From: Pelargonium cotyledonis
Lineage: Eukaryota; Streptophyta; Magnoliopsida; Geraniales; Geraniaceae
Length of the DNA: 22,897 nucleotides
Assembly (NCBI GenBank): GCA_036897625.1
Contig: JAYMTA010000935.1
Location: forward strand, 1 to 22,897
Direction: 5' to 3'
The translations under genes were made by a program, and so were the position numbers. The notes under the pieces were generated by a model. That model ran no database searches. It was not told the DNA's origin and saw only the letters and a program-made list of their open reading frames with translations. Shown here in pieces: positions 1-8,047 of this stretch (within the stretch, counting starts at the first letter, position 1; the number at the start of each line of letters is the position of its first letter).

Positions 1-279
1 GGCCCCCGAAATGGAAACCCCCGCCCCCGCCGCTGCCGTGTCTGATTGAGGAGAGAGAGTGTGATTATGGGGAGAAAGGAGAGAGAGAGTGATAATGAAG
101 AGAGTCCGATAATGGACAGAGATAAGATGATTTTGGACCCTTTTTTTTGTTTTTCAAATTAACTATAAAATCAATCCACATCATAAATATATAAAAACAA
201 GCCACGTCATCAACATTTTTCCACATAAGCGATAGCGTGGCATCGAGATAACGCAAGGTTAAAGGTCTTTGACGGTGGG
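1..279. other. Intergenic sequence with purine-rich low-complexity start
   Basis: No gene is supported here. The first 120 bases move from a C-rich stretch into GAGAGAG-type purine runs. The rest is AT-rich. Open frames are short on both strands and resemble nothing I recognise. Confidence 0.5.
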
Positions 280-373
280 TACTAAATTGGGTTGAAAACC
301 AAAGTATAGGTACTAACTTTTGTATAATTAAACATTAAGTACTAAATTGAGTTTCAGACCAAAGATTGGATAC
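280..373. repeat. Direct repeat, two copies about 60 bp apart
   Basis: A 34-base unit starting TACTAAATTGGGTT and containing ACCAAAG occurs at 280-313 and again, diverged, at 340-373. The unit style (phrases such as 'tactaaattgagttt..gaccaaag' and 'cccccagtgcatttaacc') resembles edge sequence of non-autonomous repeats that are common between plant genes. The family is not identified. Confidence 0.6.
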
Positions 374-720
374 CCCCAGTGCATTTAACCTAAGTACCTA
401 GTGACCATTGTTTTTTACCAGGAAATCCCTATCCGGCGAGAAAAAAAAAGGTCCATGATCCCCAATGTTAATGCAATTAGGGTTAAAAAACGCAAATCAA
501 TCTCCCCATTCTGCTGCTTCTTCTTCTTCAGGTTAAGTATAGATTGGACTTTGGGTCTCTTGCAAAATTTTGCTAGAATAGATTTTGTCAATACTAATTT
601 GTTGTTGATCCTCCTTTTCTTACTACCATCAATTTCTCTAGCCATCTCTCTCTTTCTCTCAGAGACCAGAGTCAGTCCTATACTGGTTTAGGGTGGAGAG
701 CAAAACCTAATGGGGTGCTT
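374..720. other. Intergenic stretch without a recognisable gene
   Basis: A 96-codon open frame exists on the plus strand at 401-691. Its composition (Lys/Arg-rich, then hydrophobic from CT-rich DNA) and the equally open opposite strand argue against coding. CTTCTTCTTCTTC and TCTCTCTCTTTCTCTC runs give the region its appearance. Nothing else is supported. Confidence 0.5.
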
Positions 721-918
721 ATAAAGAATCACCTCAACTAAAAGTTCAAGTTAATAGTTAAAGGCTTAATAATAATTTTATACTCTAATACGGTCATTCA
801 CGTGCAAGTCATATGCACAAGATCATTTGTCACCAACGCTCCGACACCGTATAAAAAATGAACTCAACTAGAAGCTCAAACTGATAGTTGAATGTCCAAT
901 AACAGCTTTATACTCTTA
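721..918. repeat. Diverged direct repeat, two copies of about 68 bp
   Basis: Copy one at about 721-788 and copy two at about 851-918 share the order 'ataaa-aat', 'ctcaacta-aag-tcaa', 'atagtt-aa', 'caataa' and 'ttatactct'. The period is about 130 bp. This pattern is typical of fragments of interspersed plant repeats. The similarity is imperfect, so the duplication is old. Confidence 0.6.
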
Positions 919-1829
919 ACCGCCCAATTTTGTAATCACCAGACCAGCCCATAACTATATCCTACCAAACCAAACCCAACCCAACTCATTATAAACACCC
1001 AACTGATTACTAAGGGATTTTGTAGCATAAATTAATGGGATAAACTTTTTTTTATTATTTTTTCAAAACAAAATTGGAGCTCAGCTCTCTCCTCCGACCA
1101 CCACTTACGCAGCAATAATGAAAATAAAATATAAAACCTAACCAAATCACCATTTTGAAGCAAAAGCAGCATCATACCCCCTGAAATTTGTCCCAACAAT
1201 CTGCATTATTTAGTGCGATAGTCAAAATCTATCTCCCTAAAACAACTAATTTGGCACACACTAATCTAGACATTTAGAGTAATCCTCTGTGTATAAGCAA
1301 CTTTCCCAGATGGAGTGGGAAATTGATGAACAGTGAAGTACATAGTCGTCTCAAGGATTTCAAGGGGCATGTGCCATAAACGAAATTTGGGCCCCTAAAT
1401 TTTTAAATCATGACTAATAGTGAACTAAGGAAAGTAAATTTGATCAGTTCACCGAAATATTCAGTAGGTTACATATACAAACTGTAATTTATAAATGTTA
1501 AACTTAAGAGCGAAAAATGAAATGGATACAATATTTGATTCATTGGGACACAAAAAAATAACAAAAACTTTTTTTTATATAAACTATGGATATTTAAGAA
1601 CCGAACCGCTATATGCAATTTTTTATTTTTAAGAACCGCAACCGACTGAAGACTACAATTATACCATACTAAATCAATTCGATTAATAATCAATCGATTT
1701 TGATTTTATTTCTATATTGACAAAATATAAAAGGATTGAGCTAAACACAAAGGCACAAAGGGCCAATTGAGCTAAGTGTCACAAACCGATACACAACACA
1801 AAAATTCTATCCGGACGGCAAAAAAGTAA
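919..1829. other. AT-rich intergenic region with possible transposon-derived pieces
   Basis: No gene is visible. Around 1345-1400 there is a GGGGCATGTGCC / TTTGGGCCCC motif pair of the kind seen at edges of old plant DNA transposons. Around 1600-1650 there is a repeated 'aagaaccg' motif. Both are weak signals and neither gives element boundaries. Confidence 0.35.
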
Positions 1830-2330
1830 CATCCCCAAGAGTTGCACATGTGACTGTCATGTGTAAAATTGACAACATTTCATGAGAGCCCAAAAATGCA
1901 AGTTGAAGCTCAAACCTTCAAAGGCCCAACCCAAAAGTATTTCCTACATTTTGTGGAAGTTTCTAAAATTGTTTTGGAAGAATTCATAGTTTCTTAGTGT
2001 TTTTAGAGTTTTCTGGAGGTACAATTCTAACCGTAGATTGTAGTATTGTAATTTAGATTCTAACTATAAATTTTGTAAGTCTTTTAGTATAAATAGGTGT
2101 AAGCTTCATTTGCCCAAATCATCTCATGCATTGTAAACATATTTTGTGTGAAATAAACCTTTATTTGAGTAATTTATTCATATTATTATTTCCCTTTGAG
2201 TTTGCTTATTAGTTTTTAATCTCAGTTTTATTGTAGTTTATAACCGCAGCTAATAATTGCAGCTAAAAGTCATAAACGTTGTAGTGAGAGCCCTTACATT
2301 TGGGGGGTCCTATGCGATCGCTCACTTCGC
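1830..2330 (+). mobile_element. Possible LTR-retroelement fossil (LTR-like segment)
   Basis: The segment has the organisation of a plant LTR on the plus strand: a TATA box (TATAAATAGG, about 2090-2099), then about 60 bp later a poly(A)-signal-like AATAAA (about 2152-2157) followed by T-rich DNA. There is no internal coding sequence, and I cannot see a second LTR or a target-site duplication, so this would be a solo or fragmentary LTR. Boundaries are approximate. It looks old. The alternative is ordinary AT-rich intergenic DNA with chance promoter-like motifs. Confidence 0.35.
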
Positions 2331-2350
2331 ACACCCTAATAATCGGCCCT

Positions 2351-2423
2351 GGTCACTCAGTAAGAGAAGGACATGAGAGTAGTGATAGGTTCACTCAATA
2401 ACAGAAGGACATAAGGGTAGTGA
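2351..2423. repeat. Tandem repeat, two units of 37 bp
   Basis: The unit GGTCACTCAGTAAGAGAAGG...AGTAGTGA at 2351-2387 is repeated with about six changes at 2388-2423. Both copies share 'cactca', 'agaaggacat' and 'gtagtga'. Confidence 0.75.
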
Positions 2424-2471
2424 AATGAAGCCATTAAAGCCATTGTTGGACAAAACGGTGTCGCTCCTGAA

Positions 2472-2527
2472 CAGTCGACCCATTGAAGAGGCCAATCGAC
2501 CTATTGAAGAGCCAGTCGATTGTTGAA
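2472..2527. repeat. Tandem repeat, about 2.7 units of 20-21 bp
   Basis: The core TCGACCCATTGAAGAG recurs as TCGACCTATTGAAGAG and then TCGATTGTTGAA, with starts at 2475, 2496 and 2516. It lies only 50 bp after the 37-bp repeat, so the two form a small repeat-rich island beside the LTR-like segment. Confidence 0.7.
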
Positions 2528-2640
2528 ATTTATTGGGATTATAATCTAAAGTTTCTCTGCATATCATTGAAAGTCCTACAAAGTAAAGTTTTCATCATAG
2601 TCTTGTTTTGACCATTCCAAATCAAAAAGAAATTTTATTT

Positions 2641-2835
2641 CTAGACCTTATGTCTCCTTTCTAGTACTTGATCAAATGTATCTATCAAACGATTGTTGAG
2701 ATCCCTCGCTTTATATTTTGCACCAGGTGGGAAATATTGTTGGGACACTTGGTCCAATGTCTTTATATAATCCTTTCCATTGCTTAGGGTCTTTTCAAAT
2801 ATTCCTGGCTGTTCGTTTTCTTGATAAGAATTGAA
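2641..2835 (-). pseudogene. Unidentified coding-like fragment
   Basis: On the minus strand, 64 codons are open between two stops. The peptide has a protein-like, charged and non-repetitive composition, including ...GIFEKTLSNGKDYIKT..., FPPGAKYKARDL and LIDTFDQVLERRHK. Just before its stop the DNA reads AAG followed by GTCTAG, which could be a splice donor, so this may be one exon of a host gene or of a captured gene fragment. I do not recognise the family and no neighbouring exon is convincing. There is no start codon at its beginning. Confidence 0.35.
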
Positions 2836-3377
2836 TCACGTTTCTCGTACTGGTAACATCATAAATTTTCATGTCGTCCATGCAAATTCTTGCTCCAAAA
2901 CTGATAATCCAACAACTCTCTCTTTTTAGCCCGAAAGAATTAAATTTTCTCTTATAACTACTTTTGACGACGTTTTGTAGTGTAAATTTGGTAATGGGCA
3001 TCAGTTATTCCCTTGGCAATATACTATGTCACTTTCGCATACAATTCTAAGCTTTGACTTTTGTTGGAGATGATGTTTTGTGCATTGCATCCCTGACTCC
3101 ATGGATTACAAATCCATTCCGTGCGTTTACGCCTTCATAGATTGGCTGGATGTTGGCGCATGACATAACACAAACTCAATCAATTCAGTCGAAATCAACT
3201 GATGCACGCCACTTCACCTCATCTCAAACTATCTATCCCAACCCGGGTTTCCTCAACACATTTTAAATCTGACTGATTTTCGAATATGATCATACCGCGA
3301 CATCATTAAACACTATAAGTTCAATTAATCCCATAATTCAACTAAGAAAAACATTCAAATTTGACCATTTTATAATA
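2836..3377. other. Intergenic stretch, no gene identified
   Basis: Upstream of the minus-strand fragment the DNA keeps a mildly coding-like base composition to about 3000. Frames on that strand are interrupted and no motif is recognisable. The remainder is AT-rich without clear structure. Confidence 0.4.
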
Positions 3378-3610
3378 CTCTCTTCGTCCCAAAATAAGTG
3401 TCATTTTTATTTTGAGAAAAATTAATAATTAGTTAGTGTGGTATATTTACTATTTTATTCTCGTAATCATGTATTGAGAGATACTAACTAATTTTTTATA
3501 AAAATATTATTGACAATTCATAAATAATTAACCTACTAAAAAAAATAAAACACTTATTTTAAAACAAAAATAAAAAAAAAACAACACTCATTTTGAAATA
3601 AAATGAGCAG
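3378..3610. mobile_element. Stowaway-like MITE (Tc1/mariner-derived)
   Basis: The left end reads CTCTCTTCGTCCCAAAATAA followed by GTGTCATTTTTATTTTG, a near match to the hallmark Stowaway terminus (CTCCCTCCGTCCCAAAATAA). The right side carries degraded inverted counterparts (aacacttattttaaaac, then acactcattttgaaat). TA dinucleotides flank both ends (3376-3377 and 3611-3612), as expected for TA target-site duplication. At about 233 bp, AT-rich and non-coding, it fits a MITE. The right terminus is much more diverged than the left, so the insertion is old and the right boundary is less sure. Confidence 0.65.
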
Positions 3611-4455
3611 TAATAAAAAAACACTTCTTAATATTCAACACGCACATCGAATCACGTGCAAGTGCAAGTGCAACACAATAGATACCTTGGCACATATGTC
3701 CACAATTCTCACGCTCCTTCCAAGTTCGAATTAGCGGGTGGGACCCACGCGCTTTGGAAACTTGTGAACCGATACTGAACCGTGGTGGGCCCCACAGGCC
3801 ATCATTATATATCATATGGATTGCGGATTGACGGAGAGTGGCGGCAATTAATAATTAATTACAGTATTACAGTATATTCTCTCTTTTTTCTACTACATAC
3901 TTTAGGGCAGATAAATTCATATGGATTCGGTAGGTTGTGTTGTGTCGTGTCCTATTGAAATTTAGATTGGAGTATATGACTGTGCGAATTTGTTTAATCC
4001 AATCTGACTTAAAAATTTGTGTGATAGATTTAGATCGATTTTAAGTCGTTTTAACATTCAGATGTTCGCGGGCTTAGGTTCAATTTGACAAGTCTATTGT
4101 GAGGTGATAATGCAAATTTTGTGTTGTTCCATCAAAGTGCCCAACCCAACTCTGGGCCAAAATGAATTAGCTCGGTTTGTGGGTTTTAGGCTGCGCATCA
4201 AGTTATATTCAAGTTTTACATATAAAATGTGTGGGTTCATGTGCCCAACTCAATCCAGAACTGACCATGAAACACTCAACTCCACTCGAGATCGTGTCCA
4301 CATTATCGAGGCCTATGTCCACTTAGATCCAACAACTAAGATTTTAGTTCGAATTCAACTGAAACTGCGGACTCAAACTCGATCCCAAAATAAAGGCAGA
4401 TCCATTTGACTTGTCATATCAAGATGCATGTAGAATTATCCAAAAAGCCTCCTGA
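3611..4455. other. Intergenic region with an orphan promoter-like patch
   Basis: No gene is supported. A 101-codon plus-strand frame at 4104-4409 has no recognisable domain and lies in DNA with repeat-like phrases (ggttgtgttgtgtcgtg at about 3930). The TCP-type sites at 3738-3795 are listed separately. Confidence 0.45.
3738..3795. promoter_or_regulatory. Pair of palindromic TCP-type sites upstream of a TATA-like run
   Basis: GTGGGACCCAC (3738-3748) and GTGGGCCCCAC (3785-3795) are palindromes that match the consensus bound by plant TCP transcription factors (GTGGGNCC). They are 47 bp apart. TATATAT follows at about 3806-3812. The arrangement resembles a plant promoter, but no open gene follows on either strand. 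It could be the promoter of a lost or non-coding transcript, or chance. Confidence 0.45.
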
Positions 4456-4476
4456 TCAAGAATTATATCTCTAATT
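4456..4476. repeat. Target-site duplication, left copy
   Basis: TCAAGAATTATATCT followed by CTAATT matches 4769-4789 over 21 bases with one mismatch. The pair brackets the LINE remnant and is the length expected for target-primed reverse transcription. Confidence 0.75.
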
Positions 4477-4768
4477 CTTTTTAGATAAAAACAAACTTTT
4501 ATTAATATTTAAAAATTAAATACATTAGAAACTCTAACATACTCAACTAAGCCAGACATAGACGTACAAACCAAAGCAAGTCCTAACACATACATCAACC
4601 AAAATCTTCTAAGATAGCAAAACATCTTGGGTCCTAACGCGAGACCCGACAAGGCTATCACAGACTTCACTATCCGTATCGAACTGTGAATCACCATATC
4701 AACCACTTCCAACAAGAGAAGACATACCTAAACTTCCAAAAAAACACGTAAAAACAAACTTCTAAACT
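4477..4768 (-). mobile_element. 5'-truncated L1-type LINE insertion
   Basis: The 292-bp insert is bracketed by a 21-bp direct repeat with one mismatch. Read on the minus strand, it ends in an AT-rich 3' UTR containing AATAAAAGTTTGTTTTTATC and a short A-rich tail, the typical end of plant L1 elements. A 68-codon open frame (minus strand, 4509-4715) is the expected non-conserved terminal part near the end of ORF2 or in the 3' UTR. Reverse transcriptase is absent, so this is a 5'-truncated dead copy, as most LINE insertions are. The single mismatch between the flanking repeats points to moderate age. Confidence 0.75.
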
Positions 4769-4789
4769 TCAAGAATTATATCTGTAATT
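4769..4789. repeat. Target-site duplication, right copy
   Basis: This matches 4456-4476 except for one base (TCTGTAATT versus TCTCTAATT). It marks the 5' side of the minus-strand LINE. Confidence 0.75.
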
Positions 4790-6407
4790 AAAATTGAGAC
4801 ATAGATTTTTTATTAATAATTTGAAGACTATTCTTTGTATTAGGTATGCATTATGTGATATGAATTATGGCACATTTGTGGAAAATAAAGACTCGAAAAT
4901 AAAATAAAAGAGAGAATCAAATTGGCAATGAGAAGTGGTCACGACTCACGAGGGCTATTGGGGTTTTATTAATTAATATAAACTCATTTATAGTTTTGAC
5001 TCAGAACAAACACATGCTCGTGATCAATGCAATGCAGTCACAAGAGAATTGGTCCTCTAATTTTTAGTGACAACATGAGAATTTTGGGACTAATTTTGGG
5101 TGTTTGACTATGCAACAAAGCAACTTGTTAGAAGTTAATTTGATGGGTAGATAAGTCGTGTTTGCGGGTCGTGTTAAAAATTTAATATTTGCTTGTATTC
5201 GGGTTGATACAAATTATTAAGTTATTAAACATGTTGAATTAGAAAATATAAACATGGTTTGTTTACAAACATATTGACATGTTTTGATAAATGAATTAAA
5301 ATCACACGACCGACTGGGCATGGTTGAAATATTAATGGCATTAATCTAATGTCACAGGGAAGTGATGTGTGGGCTCGACTTCAAAGTGACCGAGTGTTAT
5401 TTATTGTTTTTACAGTTTCTCTCGCATGCGAAAATTCAGTTCGTTTGAACGTTTATGAATTGAGTTACTCACTTTTTAATGACATTTTGTGCCACGATCG
5501 TAACTCACTTATGTAACAAATGTAAACAAAACATAACAAAATATAAACACCACATCACACACACACACACATAATATGGTATGATTTACTATGAATTATG
5601 TGACACTCCCTCCAATAAAAGCTATGTATATTAGGTACATAGTATCAAACTATCATTGATTAGTTTCATGTCACCTAACATGTTTTCAATTTTATTGAAC
5701 AAAAAAAGAACACCAATTTATTTCACACAACCATACATAATTGCATAAAATCATACAACAAAATAACTATATATTTATTTTTGATACGAGTGTTAAGTAG
5801 AATTAATAAATATATTATTTGAATTGAAAGCTCTTAGCAACATTATCCAAACAACCGGTTTGTTATATACTACCATTAAAGAGCAAGGCAAATATAGAGC
5901 CAACAATTTGATTTTAACAGCGGGCATTTGAAATTCTGATAAAAGAAATGCAGGTTCAAATCACATGAAATAAAACGGTTTAAAATACACTATATTTGAT
6001 TTTTTCTCACACTCGTTGAATTCGAAATTTTAACATAGTGGTAACATGTTATTGGTGGCTTAACCTAAACTAATTTTTATTTTAACATCTTGCTTTCTAT
6101 GATAAATTGGTGTTTTGCTTCATCAATTCACTTGGTATAGAAGAAAAATAATGGTAACAATGCAACAACCATAACCATATCATTCAATTTATGAAAGGTA
6201 CTTAATTTAAAACCATTGTAAATGGAAGTCATTAAACTCTTATAAATTGTTGAGAAAACAAGTTTTGATGATAGTTTGTTTTTATAATTAATACTAAATA
6301 ATGACTAATCAATGTATGCAACATAATTTGGTGTGAACACATATTACTATGACATTGATACATTGTTTTTGGTTAGCAAAGAAAACAAATTAAAAGCGTG
6401 AACTTAC
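4790..6407. other. AT-rich intergenic region, no gene
   Basis: No coding signal is visible over 1.6 kb. At 5157-5322 a CGGGTCGTGTT motif near one end and a CACACGACCG motif near the other are roughly inverted, which could mark a small decayed non-autonomous element. A (CA)8 microsatellite sits at 5556-5571. A tRNA-type B-box-like GGTTCAAATC occurs at 5953-5962 without a convincing A box. Confidence 0.4.
5556..5571. repeat. (CA)n microsatellite
   Basis: Eight uninterrupted CA dinucleotides in AT-rich intergenic DNA. Confidence 0.9.
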
Positions 6408-6483
6408 AAGCAACTTCCGAGCAAGTCGTGCCATGCCACGTGCATCTTTTCGAATATAATCTGCAACATCAATTGACACCGTT
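6408..6483 (-). pseudogene. Isolated exon-like segment of unknown gene
   Basis: On the minus strand this 76-base stretch is preceded by an acceptor-like TTCTATCATTGTAG and followed by a donor-like GTAAGT. One frame reads as a protein-like peptide: TVSIDVADYIRKDARG followed by MARLARKLL. I do not recognise the protein. No flanking exons are visible and the LINE RNase H fragment lies only about 60 bp upstream, so this may be an exon of a decayed or transduplicated gene, or a chance frame. Confidence 0.3.
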
Positions 6484-6545
6484 CTACAATGATAGAACAT
6501 TGTTTATTTAGCCTTAAATAAATTGTTTAATTGAGATTAACTATC

Positions 6546-6780
6546 TTATTTGCAACTGGTTCCCTTCGTGAAAGTCATGAGACACAACCACCTTCCTATC
6601 TCGACCAAGAAGACAACGTATATCTCTAATATAGAGCTTCGCCTGCCAAGAGCGCGAACAACGACCATTGACAACTCCACCACTACCTCTAAATTGGTCG
6701 AGTAGTCCACCACCCGCCATCCTTCCTCCCAGGCCAAAGAGAGACCAATATGGGAAGGGCTTCTAGCTCGGCGACAATGA
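6546..6780 (-). mobile_element. LINE RNase H domain fragment, decayed
   Basis: The minus strand carries pieces of the RNase H domain found at the end of the polyprotein of plant non-LTR retrotransposons, now spread over different frames. First comes AELEAL (about 6760-6775, the catalytic Glu region). Then comes GLSLAWEEGWR with NLEVV in a second frame. Last comes IRDIRCLLGRDRKVVVSHDF followed by HEGNQ in a further frame. The SH.FxEGNQ motif carries the conserved His and closes the domain. Frame changes between the pieces show it is dead. It is separate from the LINE 3' end at 4477-4768. This is motif recognition, not an alignment. Confidence 0.6.
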
Positions 6781-6821
6781 TAGTACAAGTGACCAAGTAG
6801 CCATAAAAGCCCATCAACCAA

Positions 6822-7320
6822 TATCCCTCGAAGTCTTCAATATTCCATTCTCAGCGTTTCTTATTAAATGAGGTTTTGTAACGTTCTGATATTAAAAGCG
6901 ACAACAGTAAAACTTGTTCCAACGTTATTAATGAAATATTAATCACATACTCTAAGTCTGTTGCCGATCATCACGACTGAAAATGTCACAACACATTTAA
7001 CGATCTTAAGTAATTAACATCACAAATTCAAGCATTGATAGGAGACCTTCCAACTATCAAATAACATGAGATCATTTTATATCGACTCCATATTACAAAC
7101 CAAAATTTGATCCGCCAAACATGCCCTTAAATCCCAGGACCCCAACAAAATCAGCTAAACAAAGCCAACCCATCTTGAAGATTTCTTTGTCGCGAAGCAA
7201 AACAAGCGAAAAGGTCGCGTCAACGACTTAAAAGCGCTGAGAAAACAACGCTACAATTCGATTAGCACCAAATCTAATCCAAATCCAATCAGCTTAAAAG
7301 CAGCTCTTTCCTAACAACTC
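6822..7320. other. Distal upstream region of the SPI gene
   Basis: AT-rich DNA with no coding signal. Base composition rises in GC from about 7300 as the SPI promoter begins. No motif stands out enough to name. Confidence 0.4.
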
Positions 7321-7361
7321 CCAGTTTCGCAGATCGGAGGCGTGAGCTCACGACTTGTCCG

Positions 7362-7494
7362 CCAATCGGGACTCGCCGCGTGGAAGAGTGGACCCCACCG
7401 ATGACGTGGAGGAGAAAATAGAGCTTCGAACGAGGCGCGGAGTGGCCGTCCAAAAACAGTCGCGTTTCGTTAATTAAGCTCGCTCCTCTTTTCT
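7362..7494 (+). promoter_or_regulatory. Likely proximal promoter of the SPI gene
   Basis: This GC-richer stretch carries a CCAAT box (7362-7366), a TCP-type GTGGACCC (7388-7395) and a bZIP-type ACGT element TGACGTGG (7402-7409). A pyrimidine patch (CTCGCTCCTCTTTTC, about 7480-7494) follows, of the kind found just upstream of plant transcription starts. There is no good TATA box, which is common for broadly expressed plant genes. Transcription probably starts at or shortly after the pyrimidine patch. Motif assignments are by eye. Confidence 0.5.
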
Positions 7495-7499
7495 AGGGC

Positions 7500-7889
7500 T
7501 CTAAAGAACACAATTTTTCAAAAAAAAAAAAAAAAAAAAGAAAAAAAGAAAATTAAACCCCAAGAAAAAAAAAAAATCAGCTGAGAAAAAAATATACAGA
7601 GCAGCGAGCACAGATCATCGTCTTCTTCGTCGTCGCTGCATTGAATCGGAGCCTGAAGAAGAAGAAGAAGAGATCTTGCTGGATTTGGAATTTCGGATCG
7701 ATCGGAGGATAGAGATACAGATAGCGAGAGAGAAGAAGACAGATTCAGCTGATTTTTTTTGGTGGATTTTTTGTGGAGTTTTGGTGGTGATAAGATGAGA
7801 TCCTTCTAGGTTTTTTCTAGAGAGTTCGGGATCTGGTGCCGTAGAAGCGAACAGGACCCGGCGACTCGCCGGATGAGAGAGGGAAAACG
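7500..7889 (+). promoter_or_regulatory. Probable 5' UTR of the SPI gene
   Basis: This is a leader of nearly 400 bases with A-rich tracts (about 7516-7540 and 7565-7576), a CGTCGT / CTTCTTCGTCGTCG run and a GAAGAAGAAGAAGAAG run. The exact start is unknown. Two short upstream reading frames, listed separately, lie at its 3' end. An open frame on the opposite strand here is only the mirror of the low-complexity repeats. Confidence 0.55.
7795..7809 (+). promoter_or_regulatory. uORF 1 (MRSF)
   Basis: ATG with A at -3 and A at +4, four codons then TAG, 80 bases before the main start. The context is reasonable for ribosome recognition, so reinitiation would be needed to reach the SPI start. Confidence 0.55.
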
Positions 7890-7893
7890 ATGA
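7873..7893 (+). promoter_or_regulatory. uORF 2 (MREGKR) overlapping the SPI start
   Basis: Six codons whose TGA (7891-7893) overlaps the SPI ATG (7890-7892) as ATGA. The uORF start has C at -3, a weak context, whereas the SPI ATG has A at -3. The overlap would allow termination-coupled reinitiation or leaky scanning and suggests translational control. Confidence 0.6.
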
Positions 7894-8047
7894 AATGGGT
7901 ATCATTGCTTAAAGACATCAAAGAGAAGGTTGGTTTAACTCAAACTCCTCCTGCTGCTGTTGTTGCTGCTTCTTCGTCGTCACCGAGCCCTCCTGCTCGC
8001 GATAATGCTTCTCCTGTTAGTCCAGCCTTGTCGCCCTCTCTCGCAAG
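7890..8047 (+). CDS. SPI: SPI exon 1: start and low-complexity N-terminus
   Basis: Codons 1-52 plus two bases. The amphipathic MKWVSLLKDIKEKVG is conserved in SPI proteins and fixes the start. It is followed by an Ala/Ser/Pro-rich disordered stretch (about residues 20-53) that varies between species. The donor is AAG|GTATGT. Confidence 0.93.

Noticed and set aside
401-691. 96-codon plus-strand open frame
   Set aside because: Low-complexity composition, equally open opposite strand and no domain. Treated as chance.
4104-4409. 101-codon plus-strand open frame upstream of the LINE
   Set aside because: No recognisable motif, repeat-like surroundings and no promoter or splice support.
5621-5641. 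CTATGTA...TACATAG inverted repeat
   Set aside because: A seven-base stem in AT-rich DNA is expected by chance, and no element ends accompany it.
5953-6050. B-box-like GGTTCAAATC and an A-box-like TAGTGGTAA, suggesting a SINE
   Set aside because: The two boxes are in the wrong order and spacing for a tRNA-type promoter, and no tail or target-site duplication is seen.
7615-7905. 96-codon minus-strand frame over the SPI start
   Set aside because: Ser- and Arg-rich peptide produced by reverse reading of GAAGAA and CGTCGT repeats in the 5' UTR.
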